Positions 39,501-52,322 of a DNA stretch of 64,000 nt are shown piece by piece. Source of the DNA: Auanema rhodensis (Eukaryota > Nematoda > Chromadorea > Rhabditida > Rhabditidae). The stretch spans positions 5,987,501 to 6,051,500 of the forward strand of contig OZ059894.1 in NCBI GenBank assembly GCA_964057225.1. The letters are read 5' to 3'. The translations under genes and the position numbers were made by a program. Each line of letters starts with the position of its first letter. The stretch's first letter is position 1. Under the pieces are notes generated by a model, which saw only the letters and a program-made list of their open reading frames with translations, ran no database searches and was not told the DNA's origin.

Positions 39501-41452
39501 CACTATATGAGAAGACAACAGAAATAAACATACAAAAGAAACATATGAGATGAAGAAATTCTTTATTTCTATTTTATAAATGTTTTTATAACTTTTCAAA
39601 TGTATTTCAAAATGTCAAGTTGGAAGCTTTTCAATAGATCAGCAGGAGATTTCTCGAAAGAATTGTTGCTTAGCACATCCAAACTTCATCACAACTTTCT
39701 AAAGTTTGGAGACAAAGACAAATCATGTTTTCTTAGAAGGTTTATACACTTTTTTTAGTTGGCAAAAAAGGTTTTTTTTTTAGAATAAAAGGATAATGAA
39801 TGATTTATAAAAACGTTTTCAGATAGTCAATCTGTGTAATTCTTAAGATTCTAAGTTGAAAAAATAGCAAAAAGCAGAAGAGAACAAAAAAGGAAAAAAG
39901 GTTAGACTTTTCCTCATGAGCATTTCAAGTTCGAAAGAAGGTCCATGATTGACACTGAAATTTGGCGTTAGATAAGCAGACGGATGTACTTATGTCGTCG
40001 TCGGCCCCAACGTTTTTGGTCTTGGAATACAAATCAGATGCAGAAAATGTTCATTTAACGTTTTCTCAATTTAAAATATTCAAATTTTTTGACTTTATAG
40101 ATAGTTCAAAGAGATTTTCACAACTACATAGACTAAATATACTAAATATAATATAATATTTTTAATTAAATTTGAAAATACAGATTCATAGGTTAAGTTG
40201 GTTATTTTTTGACTAAGCTGTTAATTTAAATTTGGCTACCTTGCAGTATAAAAAGGATTTTGTACAAAGAATGGGAAAAAAAGAAAAGTCTGTCAATGCA
40301 GACTGAACAAAACTAATTTAGAAGACCGGTAATATCGAACTTCCTAGAATGAACCTCAAATTGTTTGTGTTTTTTTAATTAATTTTTACTTCAAATTGAA
40401 AGAAGAAATTTGTTTCAAAAAAGTTAGCTGCTTTTTGACTTTTAAGAGACGTTGCTGAACTTGGAGACTGGGCTGGAAATACCGCTTCAACGCTTACGAC
40501 TGTGGAAAAAAAGTTGAAATCACAGCGAACAAGGCGATCACTGAGCAGTTTTGAACCAACATTTTAATGAAAAAAGTCAGTTTAATGAAACAAACAATAA
40601 TCAAGATTAGAACTAGATGATGAGAGAAAGAGCGGAAAGAAAGTATGAGCAAGAGCAGGATGAATGCCATAATAACATTATATATTCTTCCATCTGAGAC
40701 CGATTCTTTGAGAATTTTGAAAAGAATACGAAATAAGCTGAATGAGGTCGAGGAGTCCTTCAGTTACTCTGTTCTGTGGGCTCCATGCAAAGGAGCTCAG
40801 TCAGAAAGGAATCTCGGTTCAAGCAAATTTTTCCTATTATCTTATATTCTCTCTTTCTCTCTTCTTTCTCTTCCTTTTCCACTTTATCCCTTTCACTCCC
40901 TCTTTCTATCTCTCTATACCTCTTCTATGTTTCTTTTAGAAATTTCCATTAAATCTATTATATTCTCAAAAATTATTTATTGCAATACTTTTGAATGTGA
41001 TAGCTCATTTATTCTTTTTATACTATTCACGATCAGATGATGACGCTCTAAATAGAGAGAACAAAAACTATTTCCATTCTTTTCTCTGAATCTTTTTCAT
41101 CAAGTTAAAAGAATTTTAATCGAAGTTTTACCAAACAGTTACCGGTTAACTTGCATAAATGGCTGATTATCGAATGAAAAAAAAACTTACTGTAAGTTCG
41201 AACTTTCTTGTAGACGCTATCACTGTATTCACGTCGAACAAATTCAGAAACACCGTCTTCCTCGTTGCGTGGTGTTATTCGCAACTCCGGATGCTCAGAT
41301 CTATGATGCTGTCTTTTTGGATAAACCGCTCGACCATATGCATCGTGATCTTTTTCAGTACCATCACGACGACGTCGCTTTTTCCAGGAGCTGGAACTAC
41401 AGACGGACGTTTGCAGTGAGAGGAGAAGAATAAGAAACCAGAGATTATTCAT
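33565..41452 (-). CDS. GPI-anchored Ly-6 protein, ODR-2/HOT family
   Basis: Five phase-consistent exons encode 246 residues: 41191-41452, 34304-34398, 34148-34250, 33809-33909, 33565-33744. The first exon supplies a signal peptide (MNNLWFLILLLSLQTSVCSS) and a basic segment with possible furin sites (KKRRRR). The remaining exons hold the Ly-6 fold, with ten cysteines in IECYSC, FTDRC, VSCSSVC, YKHIRGC, NQCRT and LCSCYGDRCN. Conserved runs such as LEPDIEAGVFIGYK and RTHRFHQ identify the nematode ODR-2/HOT group. The C-terminus is a short hydrophobic tail (VVLSIFLLIFLMS) expected to be replaced by a GPI anchor on the neuronal surface. In C. elegans ODR-2 is needed for olfaction and is made from alternative first exons. 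Which family member this is remains open. The first intron is 6.8 kb, over a hundred times longer than the others. The join of the first exon to the rest rests on matching phase 1 and domain logic, not on transcript data. Confidence 0.85.
35703..35879 (+). other. Small open frame with dibasic sites (unproven peptide precursor)
   Basis: ATG followed by 58 codons, GC-richer than its surroundings. It contains LHDKR, then a 21-residue segment ending DKR, so two KR sites bracket a peptide whose core is GDYRMLAIGPKG. It lacks a signal peptide and an amidation glycine. A strong donor (GTAAGT at 35845-35850) would end the exon earlier, in phase 1. The opposite strand is also open (35728-35934). Confidence 0.2.
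40447..40567 (+). other. Possible terminal exon of a nested plus-strand gene
   Basis: A TTTTAAG acceptor is followed by 39 codons of balanced composition (DVAELGDWAGNTASTLTTVE ...) and then TAA. The segment could be helical. No partner exon with matching phase is certain, and no family can be named. Confidence 0.25.
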
Positions 41453-44400
41453 CTCATTTCTTATATAGCTATATGTATATGTATATGTATAATATCTCCT
41501 GTAATCTAGTGACTAAGATAGGTAATTAGATAAATGAGAGAACGACAAGAAAATAAACAGAAGGTAAAAATAAAAAGAAGATGAAGATGAAGAATGCTAT
41601 AAAATGAATGAGAATTAATCTGAGACAGATATTAAGTATTATTTTGATGTTATTCAAATTGAATTATGTTTAGACTGAGCTATGTTCTAGAAATACCAAT
41701 AATATGGAAGAATATACATCAAAACAAACAAAAAAACTTTAGCAGAAAAAAAAAGATAAAACAAAATATTGTCCTTGCTATTCCTTTTGTCAGTTTCAAC
41801 TAGTTGCTTGCCCCGTTTTCTCGTCAAATAAGGAATGGAGATGTCTCATTAAATTGGTGGCTTTTGATATGTGGGCTCGTCTTCAATTCAAATCGTTTTC
41901 ATTTTACTTATATTTGATTTTAATTTGAACTTTCCTGTTCAAATATAGTCAAGTTTTAAGAAAATGAATATATATGAATAAAAGAAATATTTAGAAATAA
42001 ATAAACATATGTATGTATGTATATAATAATAAATTTATTTCATTATATGAAAAGAATATTAAAACAAAATAAAAATAGTGACAAACAAAATTTTCAATTT
42101 GTTTGCTACTTTATGAAAATTGATTTTCAAAAAAAAAACATATCTTAAGTAATAGTTAATATATTCTATCTCCCTCCCATTTAATAATGTTTAGCTATTA
42201 TGTATATGATAACACCTGGTTTCCAAGAAAAAAATTACTTGAAGGACTACATAGGTTTGAAAATGAATTAATGAAAGTATATACACTTTAAAATTAAAAA
42301 TATTAAAAATTTATACAACCGGTTTGTAAGCATTTTCAAAATAAAATGATAAGGAGTATTAAGTAAATTTTAGAACAACAACTGTTTACAAAAAGAAACA
42401 AAACTTGAACAACATCTGTCTTATGAATTTCAATATAAAAAGTGAATTGTGGAATTTGCAGGATTGACGCGTCATTCAGAAGAATGTAATTCTAACTGTG
42501 AAGGTAGGCTATTGGGCGAGTGCAAGATGCAATAAACGTATAACTAAGAAGTAGTTATATAAAGCATTTATTGGATTAGTTGAGAGCTAGGTTAAAAGTT
42601 TTGTGAGAAATGGAAGAAAGAAACGATTTCAATGAGAAAGCGTTTTAATCTTTCTCATTTCAAATGAAAAGCGCAGATGAACTGAGAAAAAAGTGAAAGA
42701 GGTAAAGCGAGAAAATGAATAAGGTACTTTTAAAAGTATAGATATGAGGTTAAAAAGAAAATAAAAGAATAATAAAGTTAAGAAAGAGAGATTGGAAGGA
42801 TGTTTGGATGGCCAAAGTGAAAGAACAATTTAATAAAATTCATAACGTGACCATGACGTCTCAATAAGAGTATGATGAAGAAAAATGACGACGTTGTCAA
42901 ATAAAACCATCGAATATATAAAACCTCGTATGAGAATAAAGATATACCGTTAACTATATCTGGACATACAGGCTAGAGGTCAAAAGAATTATGACTTTAA
43001 AGCGTTAAAGCTAACGACTAATGTCAAAAGCTTTCAAAAAGAATTGAAAAAAATTATTTGCAAGTGAAAAACAGTGTGAAAGCAACGCAAGATTCACAAT
43101 GACAATAAAAATTTTTTATTATGATTACCATTCACACGAGTAATCCACATATGACTTATAACATATGAAAGAAAAAGTTTTCATGTTTTCTATTTTTTTT
43201 TTTTTTTTTGAAAAAATGAAATCTTCTTCATATATCTGGGATTTTGCTTTTTTTCAATTAAAAAGAATGAAGTGATTATGAAAGAAACTGAAATAGGATA
43301 GAACAAAATGAAAAAAAAAGAGAGAAAAGAATAAAAAAAATCATCGTAGAAGTAAGAAAAATAGAAATTGAAGAAGCCGAAAATAAGTATATTCTGAAGC
43401 AATTAGAATGAAAATGAATCAGCTGTGCTTATGTAGGTTTGAAGAAAATGCTGTTAGAAGAATGAAATGCAAGCATTTACTTGTTTATGTAGGTTATTGA
43501 AAAGCTTAATGAATTATTATAATGAAGGTGTGATCTAATAGACAATACTTATATGGAATAACATGCTTATAAGATTGTTCAATCATGTCCTTAAACTATT
43601 CGATAAAGATGCATTCATAAAATGATTAAAGTATAATTGAGTAATTACACATTTATTAGATAAAGATTCATCAAACGTATTCAACAACTTGAAGGCATAT
43701 TAGCATAAATAAGGGTTGCAGCCTATTTAGCATGCTTTAGGTCAAGCCTGTAAAGCGTTAGTTCAAACCAGCCATGTTAAACCTAGTTCTGCTTTGAGTT
43801 AGTATATTATTAAAGAAATTGTAAGCAAAATAATTTAAGATTATAAAAATAAAAATTAGAACATACAAAGATTACTGAGAAAAGGGATTTTTAAAGGCCA
43901 AATGAAAATCTTGAAAATGGTAACTATATGTAGTAAACAAGTAGAATAGAATCAAGACTAATATTTATTCATATACATATAACCAACTCTAATACCAGGG
44001 AATATGAGTATTAAAGAGAATAAGTCTAAGCAGGGAGAGAGATAGAGAGAAGAAAGATAGAGAGAATATATATAATTGTAGAGAATTTATATCAAGGTGC
44101 GTGACAAGTTCGAATAAATAAATCAAGAGTAAGGCAATTCTTATATGAAACATAAGTAAATCACATGCACTTAGTACAATTTGAAATAAAAATACGAAAC
44201 AGCTAATGAAACACCATATTAAATAATTATTAATTTATCAACAATTTTTGTGGCTAAATGAAAATATTTCCACAAACTTTCATGTTGAAGCTTTTCTTTG
44301 TTTTAAAAAAAAAAAATATATATATATATATATATAAATATGTACATATAGTATACATACATATGTATATAGTATATAGTACTATACTTTTAAATTTTTA

Positions 44401-45210
44401 TGTTTTATTTGGCCATCAACTGGATCAAACTTAAAGCAAAAAATGCAATTGGCAACCAAATATTGCCTTAAATTAAAATGTCAGATTTGAACGTTGCCAG
44501 AGCATTTTAACTTTTTTTTCCAAAACAGGTAATATGGTGAAGGACAGGAATATTAATATATTTTTTTTTTCCAAAAAAAAATTTAAAATTGAAGAATACG
44601 AAAAGATGTGTCAGTCTGACATATTTTTTTTTATAAGGTAAAGCTTCAACAAAATTAATTCAACAGGTAAAATATAAAATAAAAATTAATTTTATTAGCT
44701 ATATTAGTATTAAAATTTGAAAAAATAAATGTAAGCTTTATAAAGAATTTTTGTTTTTTTTTCTCTTTAAATTCGAACATCAGAATACGCTTCATTGAGT
44801 TGAATATTATGGAATATAAGGCGAATAAGCGGAGTTATGTTCTCTCTATATCTTTCCCTGGTTTTCTCTTGTTGTCGAACACACCCTCTCTTTTTCTTTT
44901 TTTCTGTGGTAAGAAGCAAATTTATTACGAAAATATAAAAATATTTCAAATGAAAAATGAGAAAAAACTGATGAATTTTAGAATATCGCTTTATCTTATT
45001 TGAAAAAAAAATTTGATCCAAGAAGACGGGAATCATCTGGCAGAAGTTATTTGAATTGAAGTAACATTAAGTGGCAGTTATGAGGTTAAGAGATTTAGTG
45101 CTTATCCGTTGTAGACTATTACTACCATGATGATGACGACATGAATGAGTATAAGTGATGCAAATTTAATTTTTTCTTTAAATAGCTGGTAAGAGAAAGT
45201 AACTGAAAGA

Positions 45211-45254
<44 letters not shown>

Positions 45255-46009
45255 GAGAGAGAGATAAAATAGTTGATTAAGCCAAGTGTCATAAGTAGAG
45301 GTTAAAGTAGTCTTACGAAGCATTGATTTAATTATAATTAGTAAATATGACAGTTTATGAATGAAATAATTTGCTTTGAGTAGCATGGCAACAGGTTTGG
45401 GTCCGATTTAGAATAAGCATAGTCAGTAGGATGTTGTTTGTTGGATGAATGGTATAGTTCAAAATGAAATATCAAACATAAAGCCTGATAATATGAATTA
45501 TTATAAACATGAAATTCTCCCGTTGAATATTTGAACATGAAAAAATGTCAGGAGGATAAGTTTGCCTGAGAGGGGCAAACCTATTTGTTCTTTTTTGGCG
45601 GAAAGTGAACGGAACAAGGGTGAGATCCGCATCGCTCCTCGGGCAATCAAGGGCCTATAGTTTCAATAATTTGGAGACCAATTTTCATAATGGCTATTGT
45701 CTATAGTTGTCTAGACATCTATATTCAACTGATGGAATATGACCACGAAGGTATGCAAATAATACATCAACAACATGAAAACAAGCTGTTTCCAAGAAAA
45801 AAAATATTCGGAAGCGTTCAAGCTGGTGTTAGGTTCAAAAATGGGAACAAAATGCTGATTGCAAAGGGGATATAGAAGCGGGCAGAATCAAAAGCATCAC
45901 AACGACATCGTTCGATGACCTTAGTGTGAAATTAATCAAAATACAATTTTATGCGTTCCTATTTAGTAGAAAGTGGAAACACGAGAAAAATGGTTCGTTT
46001 ATTCATATT
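41453..46009. other. Intergenic, no gene seen
   Basis: Upstream region of the Ly-6 gene. AT-rich with TA-rich tracts (44312-44340), a GA microsatellite at 45213 and a GC-richer patch at 45560-45890. That patch contains a 61-codon frame (45690-45875, +) without recognisable features. Confidence 0.5.
45213..45265. repeat. (GA)n microsatellite
   Basis: GA dinucleotide run of about 50 bases with one GGGA interruption. Confidence 0.95.
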
Positions 46010-46860
46010 TTATTGTGTCGTATACCAAAGATGTTTTTTCATCAAAAATGTAAAGAATTCATCGTTCGTTTGAGTAATTTCATTTGATTGAGCAGCTTGA
46101 GCCTTACTCCTCTGCAACAACAAGATGAAAGGAAATTAGAAAAAATACGTAAGAATAAGTAAAGTTAATGACTTAAAATAGCCACAGGAAAACAATAACT
46201 GAATTTCATAGAATGAAAAATCAGATTCTCTTCTCTCTTCCGCTTAGTTGTGACCTAGCTACAACAAGCTTCTCACCTTACTTGTGTTCCATTTCGTTTT
46301 TCACTCGATTTTCTTATACTTTCAAACGCGGTACAATTCGGTACCTCTCTGATAAACCTTAGCTTTTTACCTATTTTTAACACTTCAAAGCCATATTTTG
46401 AACAAAATAAAAGCATAAAATGCTTAATATAACAATCACAAAAACAAAAATGATATTGAAGATGAAACTGTCAGTTGGGACTAGTTAAGAAGAAAAAGCA
46501 GAAAAAAAGAGTTCTTGGAGACCAGATGGTCGAAAGATTTATAGTTGGCCACCCTATGAGCATTGGAATTTCACGCCATAAGCATCTGTGATCTATAGTT
46601 TTGGTGTCGAAAAAGGAAAACGTCGAGAAAGACAAGAAATTGCTCTGTTTTCATAGATTCTAAACTGAACATTTTATATAAAATATTTGATCAAACATTA
46701 CGAGAAAAATTATAATTTTCATGAGATTCATGAGATTTCTGTTATCTTTTTGATGTTCAAGATGTTCTTATTTTTTCGAACACAGGTTGCACGGAAACAT
46801 TGCAGTAAATTTTTAAATAAAAAAATTAAAAGATAAAGATAGATGAAACAATAGGTACTA

Positions 46861-46899
<39 letters not shown>

Positions 46900-49800
46900 A
46901 AAGAAAGGATAACATGAATGCCGCTCGAAGAGCAATAAGATGGTTAATCCTTGTGTCGTCTTTGCTTTTAACTCGAGTACTTGCTTTGGTGGTAGTTGAT
47001 GTGAGAGAATTAGATGGCAAAAAAAACGTTAAGACAAGAGTAGAAAGTGAAAAACGAAGGGAATGTGATAAGTTGCATCGATGAACGTTGAAAGGGAGTA
47101 TTGAATTTCTAAAATTTCCAATGCTTTGATGGGCCAAAATATGTAGAAATAAAGTTAGTATTAGCCTATTTATACAATATAATATCTTACAATTGGGGTC
47201 TAAGAGATGTGAAAAACGAAAAAGACAAATGCTTAGATAATCTGTGTGCTGGGAGTATATGTCAATTCCCTCTGGAGGGTACAGCTGTAACTACTGCTCC
47301 CTTTCTCTCAGTTAGGAAGTGAAGGAGAAGCTGAAGACGATCATTCAGTTTGGCTTTCCTCTATTCAAGCCCTACTACCAGTCATTCCTATACATATAGT
47401 ATATGGAACGTATCTCTATCTGTCTAATTGTTCCATAAAAGCCATAAAAATGCACTTGAAATCTAAGAATCTGTTTGGTGATTGTGTAATCTAGGGACTT
47501 GTGAGATTTGATGTTATGTAGAGAATCAAGAGTTTCTCTAAGTAAACACAAAACTTAAAATGGAAATAGAGATGAAGTCATACATGTCTTATTAGGTTTA
47601 AGTTTTAAAATAATCTGTTAGACAATAACACAATAGAACAAATCTTTTTTTTTTCAATTTTAACTCAATTAAACATCAAAATGAAATAATTTTAACATGA
47701 AGAACAAGCTCAAAGAGTACTAAGAGACTATTAAGAGTAAAACAAGATAATTACTTTAGGAATTAAATAGAAATTAAAATCAATTCTCTTAAATAAAATT
47801 ACATTTCTTTCGTATCACTGTGATTTTTCATATTTTTTTTGTTTTCTTTCGTTACTTTTTACGGCTAAAAAAACATTCATTACAGAGAAAAATCATCAAT
47901 ACTACTAATTGGAGAAGGGAGAAGTTAGACATACTCTTGTTCTTTGCTATTTTTTTTTTGCTTACTTATATATTTAGCAGTGACATCATGACAATTTCAA
48001 ACGTTTTTTGAGGATGCATTTGAATAGATCAAAAAGAAAAAACATCGAATATAGCTATTTCATCAACATTAAGGTGCCAATAACGTTGGTATTGATGAAT
48101 AGTTTGTGAGAAAAAGAAAAAAATAAGAAGTTTAATTGCTTTATACATATAAGTAAATGTATTTCTCATCTAAATAATTACATATGAAGTAAGAGAGAAA
48201 TAAAAAAAATGCAGAAAGATCGAGAAAAAGAAATTAGTTTTTGAATAATTACATAATATTTAACCTATTAACATGATAGAACATATGTAGACATTACTTT
48301 TTTTGGGAGATGGAAATTTTTTTCTTCGAGAAAAGAGGAAAAACTTTTATTCCAAAGACAAAAATTGCAATGTTTTTCAGTACTAAATGTTGCTTTAAGA
48401 GTCTCCTTCGGATAAATATCACCGAAACGGGATAAAATACAGCATTTCTCACTTTCTATCGCTATATTTAGAGTAAAATATTTTGAAAAATTACCAGAAA
48501 TTAATGAAAATATGAGAGAAATACACAACAGAAAACTAGAAGGTGTTGGAAAACTTAAATATAATATAGGAAAGCAACACGTGAGCTTCTGGGGGAATGT
48601 GCATCCGTAGGCATGACGATGAAGATGAGAGGCGAAAATCGCCTGCTTCTGATATTCGATATCCTCTGATATTCTCCTTTACAATGAAGAAAATGATGTT
48701 AAAGTAGTGAAAAAGAAGGAAAAAAGATTAACTAAAACCATGAAAAGTTCAAAACTACTCTGCACTTCTTGAAGTTTGAAATCGAAAAATTGGCCAATTT
48801 TGCATTTACTCAAAAATTGTTGAACAATAACCATTAAAAATCAGGTATGAAAAATAGGTAAAATAACAAAAAAAATGTTTAAGAATAATCTATTATTTCA
48901 GACAAACAAACAAAGAAAAACAAAACAAAACAAAATTGAGAACATATATAAAGAAATCTCATGAAATGCTAATGAACTGAGTGAGGCATGCTCTTTCGCA
49001 CTCTTAAATTCAAAAAAAAACAGAAGTTGAGTCTTGAGACGAAAAAAGTTCGGCAATAATGACTCTTACACATACAAGTTCTGAGTTGCTTTTTATGGTA
49101 GAGCTTTTGCGTCTGAGAGAGTGCGAATGTAAGGAGGAATAGATATATATATACAGACGGGATGGGGTGAGAAATAGTACAAGGAAAGACAATTTCTTTT
49201 TCTTCTTAAGTTGTTCATATAGAAAGTTTCATACGGATGTGAGATATAAATATATTCAGAGAGAGAAATAGAGAGAGAATATAAAAACAGAGAGAAAGAG
49301 AGGGATAATAGATAGAGAGAATTAGATATAAAAGAAAATTTGATGACGAGAGTGAGAGAGAAAGAGAGAGAGAGGGGGAAAAGGGTAAGGACGAGAGAAA
49401 ATAAAGAGAAGAGAAATAGAGATATATTGAGATGATTGTAAGATGATTGTTGTATGTTGGAAGAATGAGAAGAAGACGAACGATGGAACAAGCAGTTTGA
49501 TGTGTGCATGGTCAGAAAGCGATAAAGAGGCCTAATCGTTAACTCCCAGGAGGAAGTCTGGAGAAAGAGGAATAGCAAGAGAGTGGAAAAGAAAATTCTT
49601 TACGAAATAGAGCTAGAAAAGGAGAGTAATTGAGAAAAAACCGAGTTAGAAGTGAAAGAGAAACAATGATGATGAGAGGAGGATGAAAGAGTTAAAGATT
49701 TGTATATGGATGGTGCTTCTGGCATTTCAAAATAGATGTTGCTTGTTGGGAGCTAAGACAGATAAATGTCACTATTAAGGTCTACTGTTATATTTTCAGA

Positions 49801-50257
49801 TTTTTCTATTGTTTTTGTTAATAATCATTTACCAATTTATGCAAGTTTCCCGGAAAGGATTCAGATTAACAAAAAAATATATATTCAAGAACTTTGATAA
49901 TAATACATCTTGTTTAAGTTTAATTACCTTTGATTTAGAATTTAATCAAAACTTCTCACAGCGTACATCAACCGCATTCGAACAAATTTGAAATTCAAAT
50001 GAAATTTCTCACGTGAACTTACACGTTACTATGATATATTATTGAGAATAATTATTTTAGAAAAATAATTTTTAAATTCGGAAGTATAATTGAATATATT
50101 AATTTTATTTACACTATATTTTTATTAAATGCTTTAATATTTTCAAAAATGAAATTTTTATTTTTTAAAAAATGAACTAACCTTCCATTGTAAGATTTAT
50201 GCTAATTTGATTGGCTGCCAAAATAATATTGGTCCATGGTATGTATAGCCCGGACAT
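46010..50257 (-). CDS. Candidate three-exon gene, small unknown protein
   Basis: Tentative. Exons 50182-50257, 48581-48648 and 46010-46111 join in phase (1, then 0) and give 81 residues. The first exon follows a TTTTAG acceptor and starts MSGLYIPWTNIILAANQ. The middle exon is Ser-rich and polar (AGDFRLSSSSSCLRMHIPP). The last begins after TTGTTGCAG, reads SKAQAAQSNEITQTNDEFFT and stops at TAA. The last exon is the most convincing, by its composition and its long pyrimidine-rich acceptor. A second acceptor 17 nt upstream in the middle exon would use another frame, which also stays open. The introns of 1.5 and 2.5 kb are unusually long for this genome. No domain is recognised and there is no obvious signal peptide. 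Confidence 0.4.
46861..46905. repeat. (GA)n microsatellite
   Basis: GA dinucleotide run with AAAG interruptions, inside the second intron of the candidate gene above. Confidence 0.9.
49258..49380. repeat. Imperfect (GA)n purine tract
   Basis: GAGA runs broken by ATAT, AAAG and GGGG, about 120 bases. The 161-codon reverse-strand open frame here is largely a translation of this tract. Confidence 0.85.
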
Positions 50258-52246
50258 TGAAAACTTGTTCTCTAAAAGTATAAGAACGATTAATAAACTA
50301 AATTTTTAAAAAAAAATGCTTTTAGTACATGAATAACTATGCTGATTTAGTTTGAATAATAAAAAACATCAACTTAATAAAATTCATAATGAAGAAATAG
50401 AAAATTTAAAAAAACTATTGTAGTGAAAGAATAAAATGATTTTTATTGTTAAAATAGTATAACATGATAATAGTTATAATGATGATTATGATGATGATGA
50501 TGATATATAAATCTTATATACTAGTTATTATTATTCTTTATTTGAAAATCTTGTAGTTCATATAAGCTATGTGAGAAAGTGCGTTTCTATTAAGTCAATT
50601 TGATTACCTCATCAAAAATCCTTATGGGAAATAAATGAGAAATATTAAATAAAAACTTTTTTTTTCGTCATTTTCAGTAAATTAAAATTCAAAAAAAAGT
50701 CGTTTGGTTTAACTTGGAACATGAACTGAGATTATGATTCGTTGGTTCGTAAAAGTAGACGACATATTCGAGATTTCATCTATTGGAATCGAAAATATGT
50801 CAGCACTTGAAGCCTTATAGAGATGACGAGAAAATCGGTGAAAAACGAAATATTTGGTGAATTTTCACCAAAATACGAAACAATGTTCAAAATAATTTTT
50901 TAAAAACACAACAAATAAGTAACAAAACCGTATACATAAGTATTCTTCAACACATATTTTTTTGAAATATAAAGAACTTGGTTAATTTTGAAAAAGAAAT
51001 GATTTCAGCTCAATATTTATTCAAAAATATAAAAATAGATTATATGTATATATTTATTTTGAGAGAAAAAAATACTTTCTTCTTGTTTATAAAAAACCAA
51101 TATACTTTGAAGAAAAATTAAAAAATTCAATAGGTAAAAGGGTGTAAGGATATGAAGTATAAAAACGAGATTGAAGGAAAATAACAAAAGACGACTACAC
51201 GAATCTGTATTCAAAGGAGTTCTTACGTAGAGAGTTGGTTCAATTCGGAAGCCTTTGAAAGGATAATGAGGGCTAGCAATAGAAATGCTCAAAGTGGGAT
51301 TACTTTCAAGTGAAATTGAGCGTACTGCAATTATTGAAATAGAAAATTTTTCCTTTGAAGGTATAAATGGTCAAACTAATATTATTCTAACAGGTAATAT
51401 TCTTTCATTCTTATTGGCTTAAAAGGAAAATATTTTTGATCCAGCTTAATATGCTGAGAAAATTCAAGATTTATGACTTCATTTTCACAATATTTTGTTT
51501 TAGTGTGATTTTATGAAAAGTTTTATAGAGAGAATCATTGAAAAAATTAAGTTTATTCAATAGGTAGTCAGTTAAAACTTTTTTTTTGTCATTCTCTTCA
51601 GCTTTTTTCCTTTTTTTTTCCTGCTCTGCGATTTCTAAATATTATAGAAAAAAGATAACTGTAAGAGCTTTCATTTTGAGAGGCTTCATGTATTTTTCTT
51701 GAAAAAAATTTAAAAATAAAAGATTTATCAAATTAATATGAAAAAAGAGCTTCATCGTAAAAAAAAGAAATAAATAAATATGAAATATATATTTTTTAAA
51801 TATAAAAAGTTTTTTTTTTATTCACTATTAAAATAATTAAAAATAAAAAATGAGAAAATGTGATGTGAATAAAAAATACAGAAACTAGCACAGGAAGCAT
51901 AATGAACTAGGGTCACAAATGTCAAAAAAAGACATATAGCCAATGATTTATTTTCGTCAACTCAAGGTGTCCCCTGAGGCAAGCTCATCTTCAGTCTGGA
52001 ACTTTTAGTTTAGTTCATAATATTTTCTTTGAAAGAAGTAAAAAAGAAAATATTACTTTTCATATTAAATGATTGAGATAAATGTTATTATTTTCAAATT
52101 TTAAAAAACTAATCGAATATGGTTAAGAATGTATTAATGACATCCTTCATCACTGTTTCTAGACCTTCATATAGATGATCAGTTATAACACTGAAATTAA
52201 ATTTAAGATCATTAAATTAATTATAAAGAAGATTATATATTATATT

Positions 52247-52292
<46 letters not shown>

Positions 52293-52322
52293 TTTATTAT
52301 TCAAAATTGATTTTTTACTGAT
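50258..52322. other. Intergenic, no gene seen
   Basis: AT-rich with long A and T runs, an ATG/GAT trinucleotide run near 50484-50507 and a TA microsatellite at 52250. The minus-strand frame at 51017-51292 has no recognisable features. Confidence 0.55.
52250..52290. repeat. (TA)n microsatellite
   Basis: Uninterrupted TA run of about 40 bases, just downstream of the small cysteine-rich gene. Confidence 0.95.

Larger units (their letters stand above)
34399..41190 (-). other. Long first intron of the Ly-6 gene
   Basis: Donor GTAAGT at 41185-41190 and acceptor TTTACAG at 34399-34405 (minus strand). It contains several GC-richer, exon-like islands on the plus strand (35703-35879, 37022-37168, 39980-40050, 40447-40567), purine-rich tracts near 37850-37910, 38101-38150 and 38515-38700, and a CT-rich tract near 40850-40920. 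It may hold alternative promoters or first exons of the Ly-6 gene, or a nested gene. Confidence 0.6.

Noticed and set aside
45102-45386. 94-codon minus-strand open frame
   Set aside because: Centre is a Ser-Leu repeat translated from the GA microsatellite.
45690-45875. 61-codon plus-strand open frame
   Set aside because: Protein-like composition but no recognisable motif and no flanking splice or trans-splice signal.
49093-49578. Longest single open frame in the window (161 codons, minus strand)
   Set aside because: Mostly a translation of a GA-rich tract (Ser/Leu/Phe runs), with no domain; only its first 25 codons look protein-like.
52179-52190. Extra last exon for the small cysteine-rich gene
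   Set aside because: Phase 0 joining gives only three residues and a stop after a 147-nt TA-rich intron; simple read-through to the stop at 52323 is as good.
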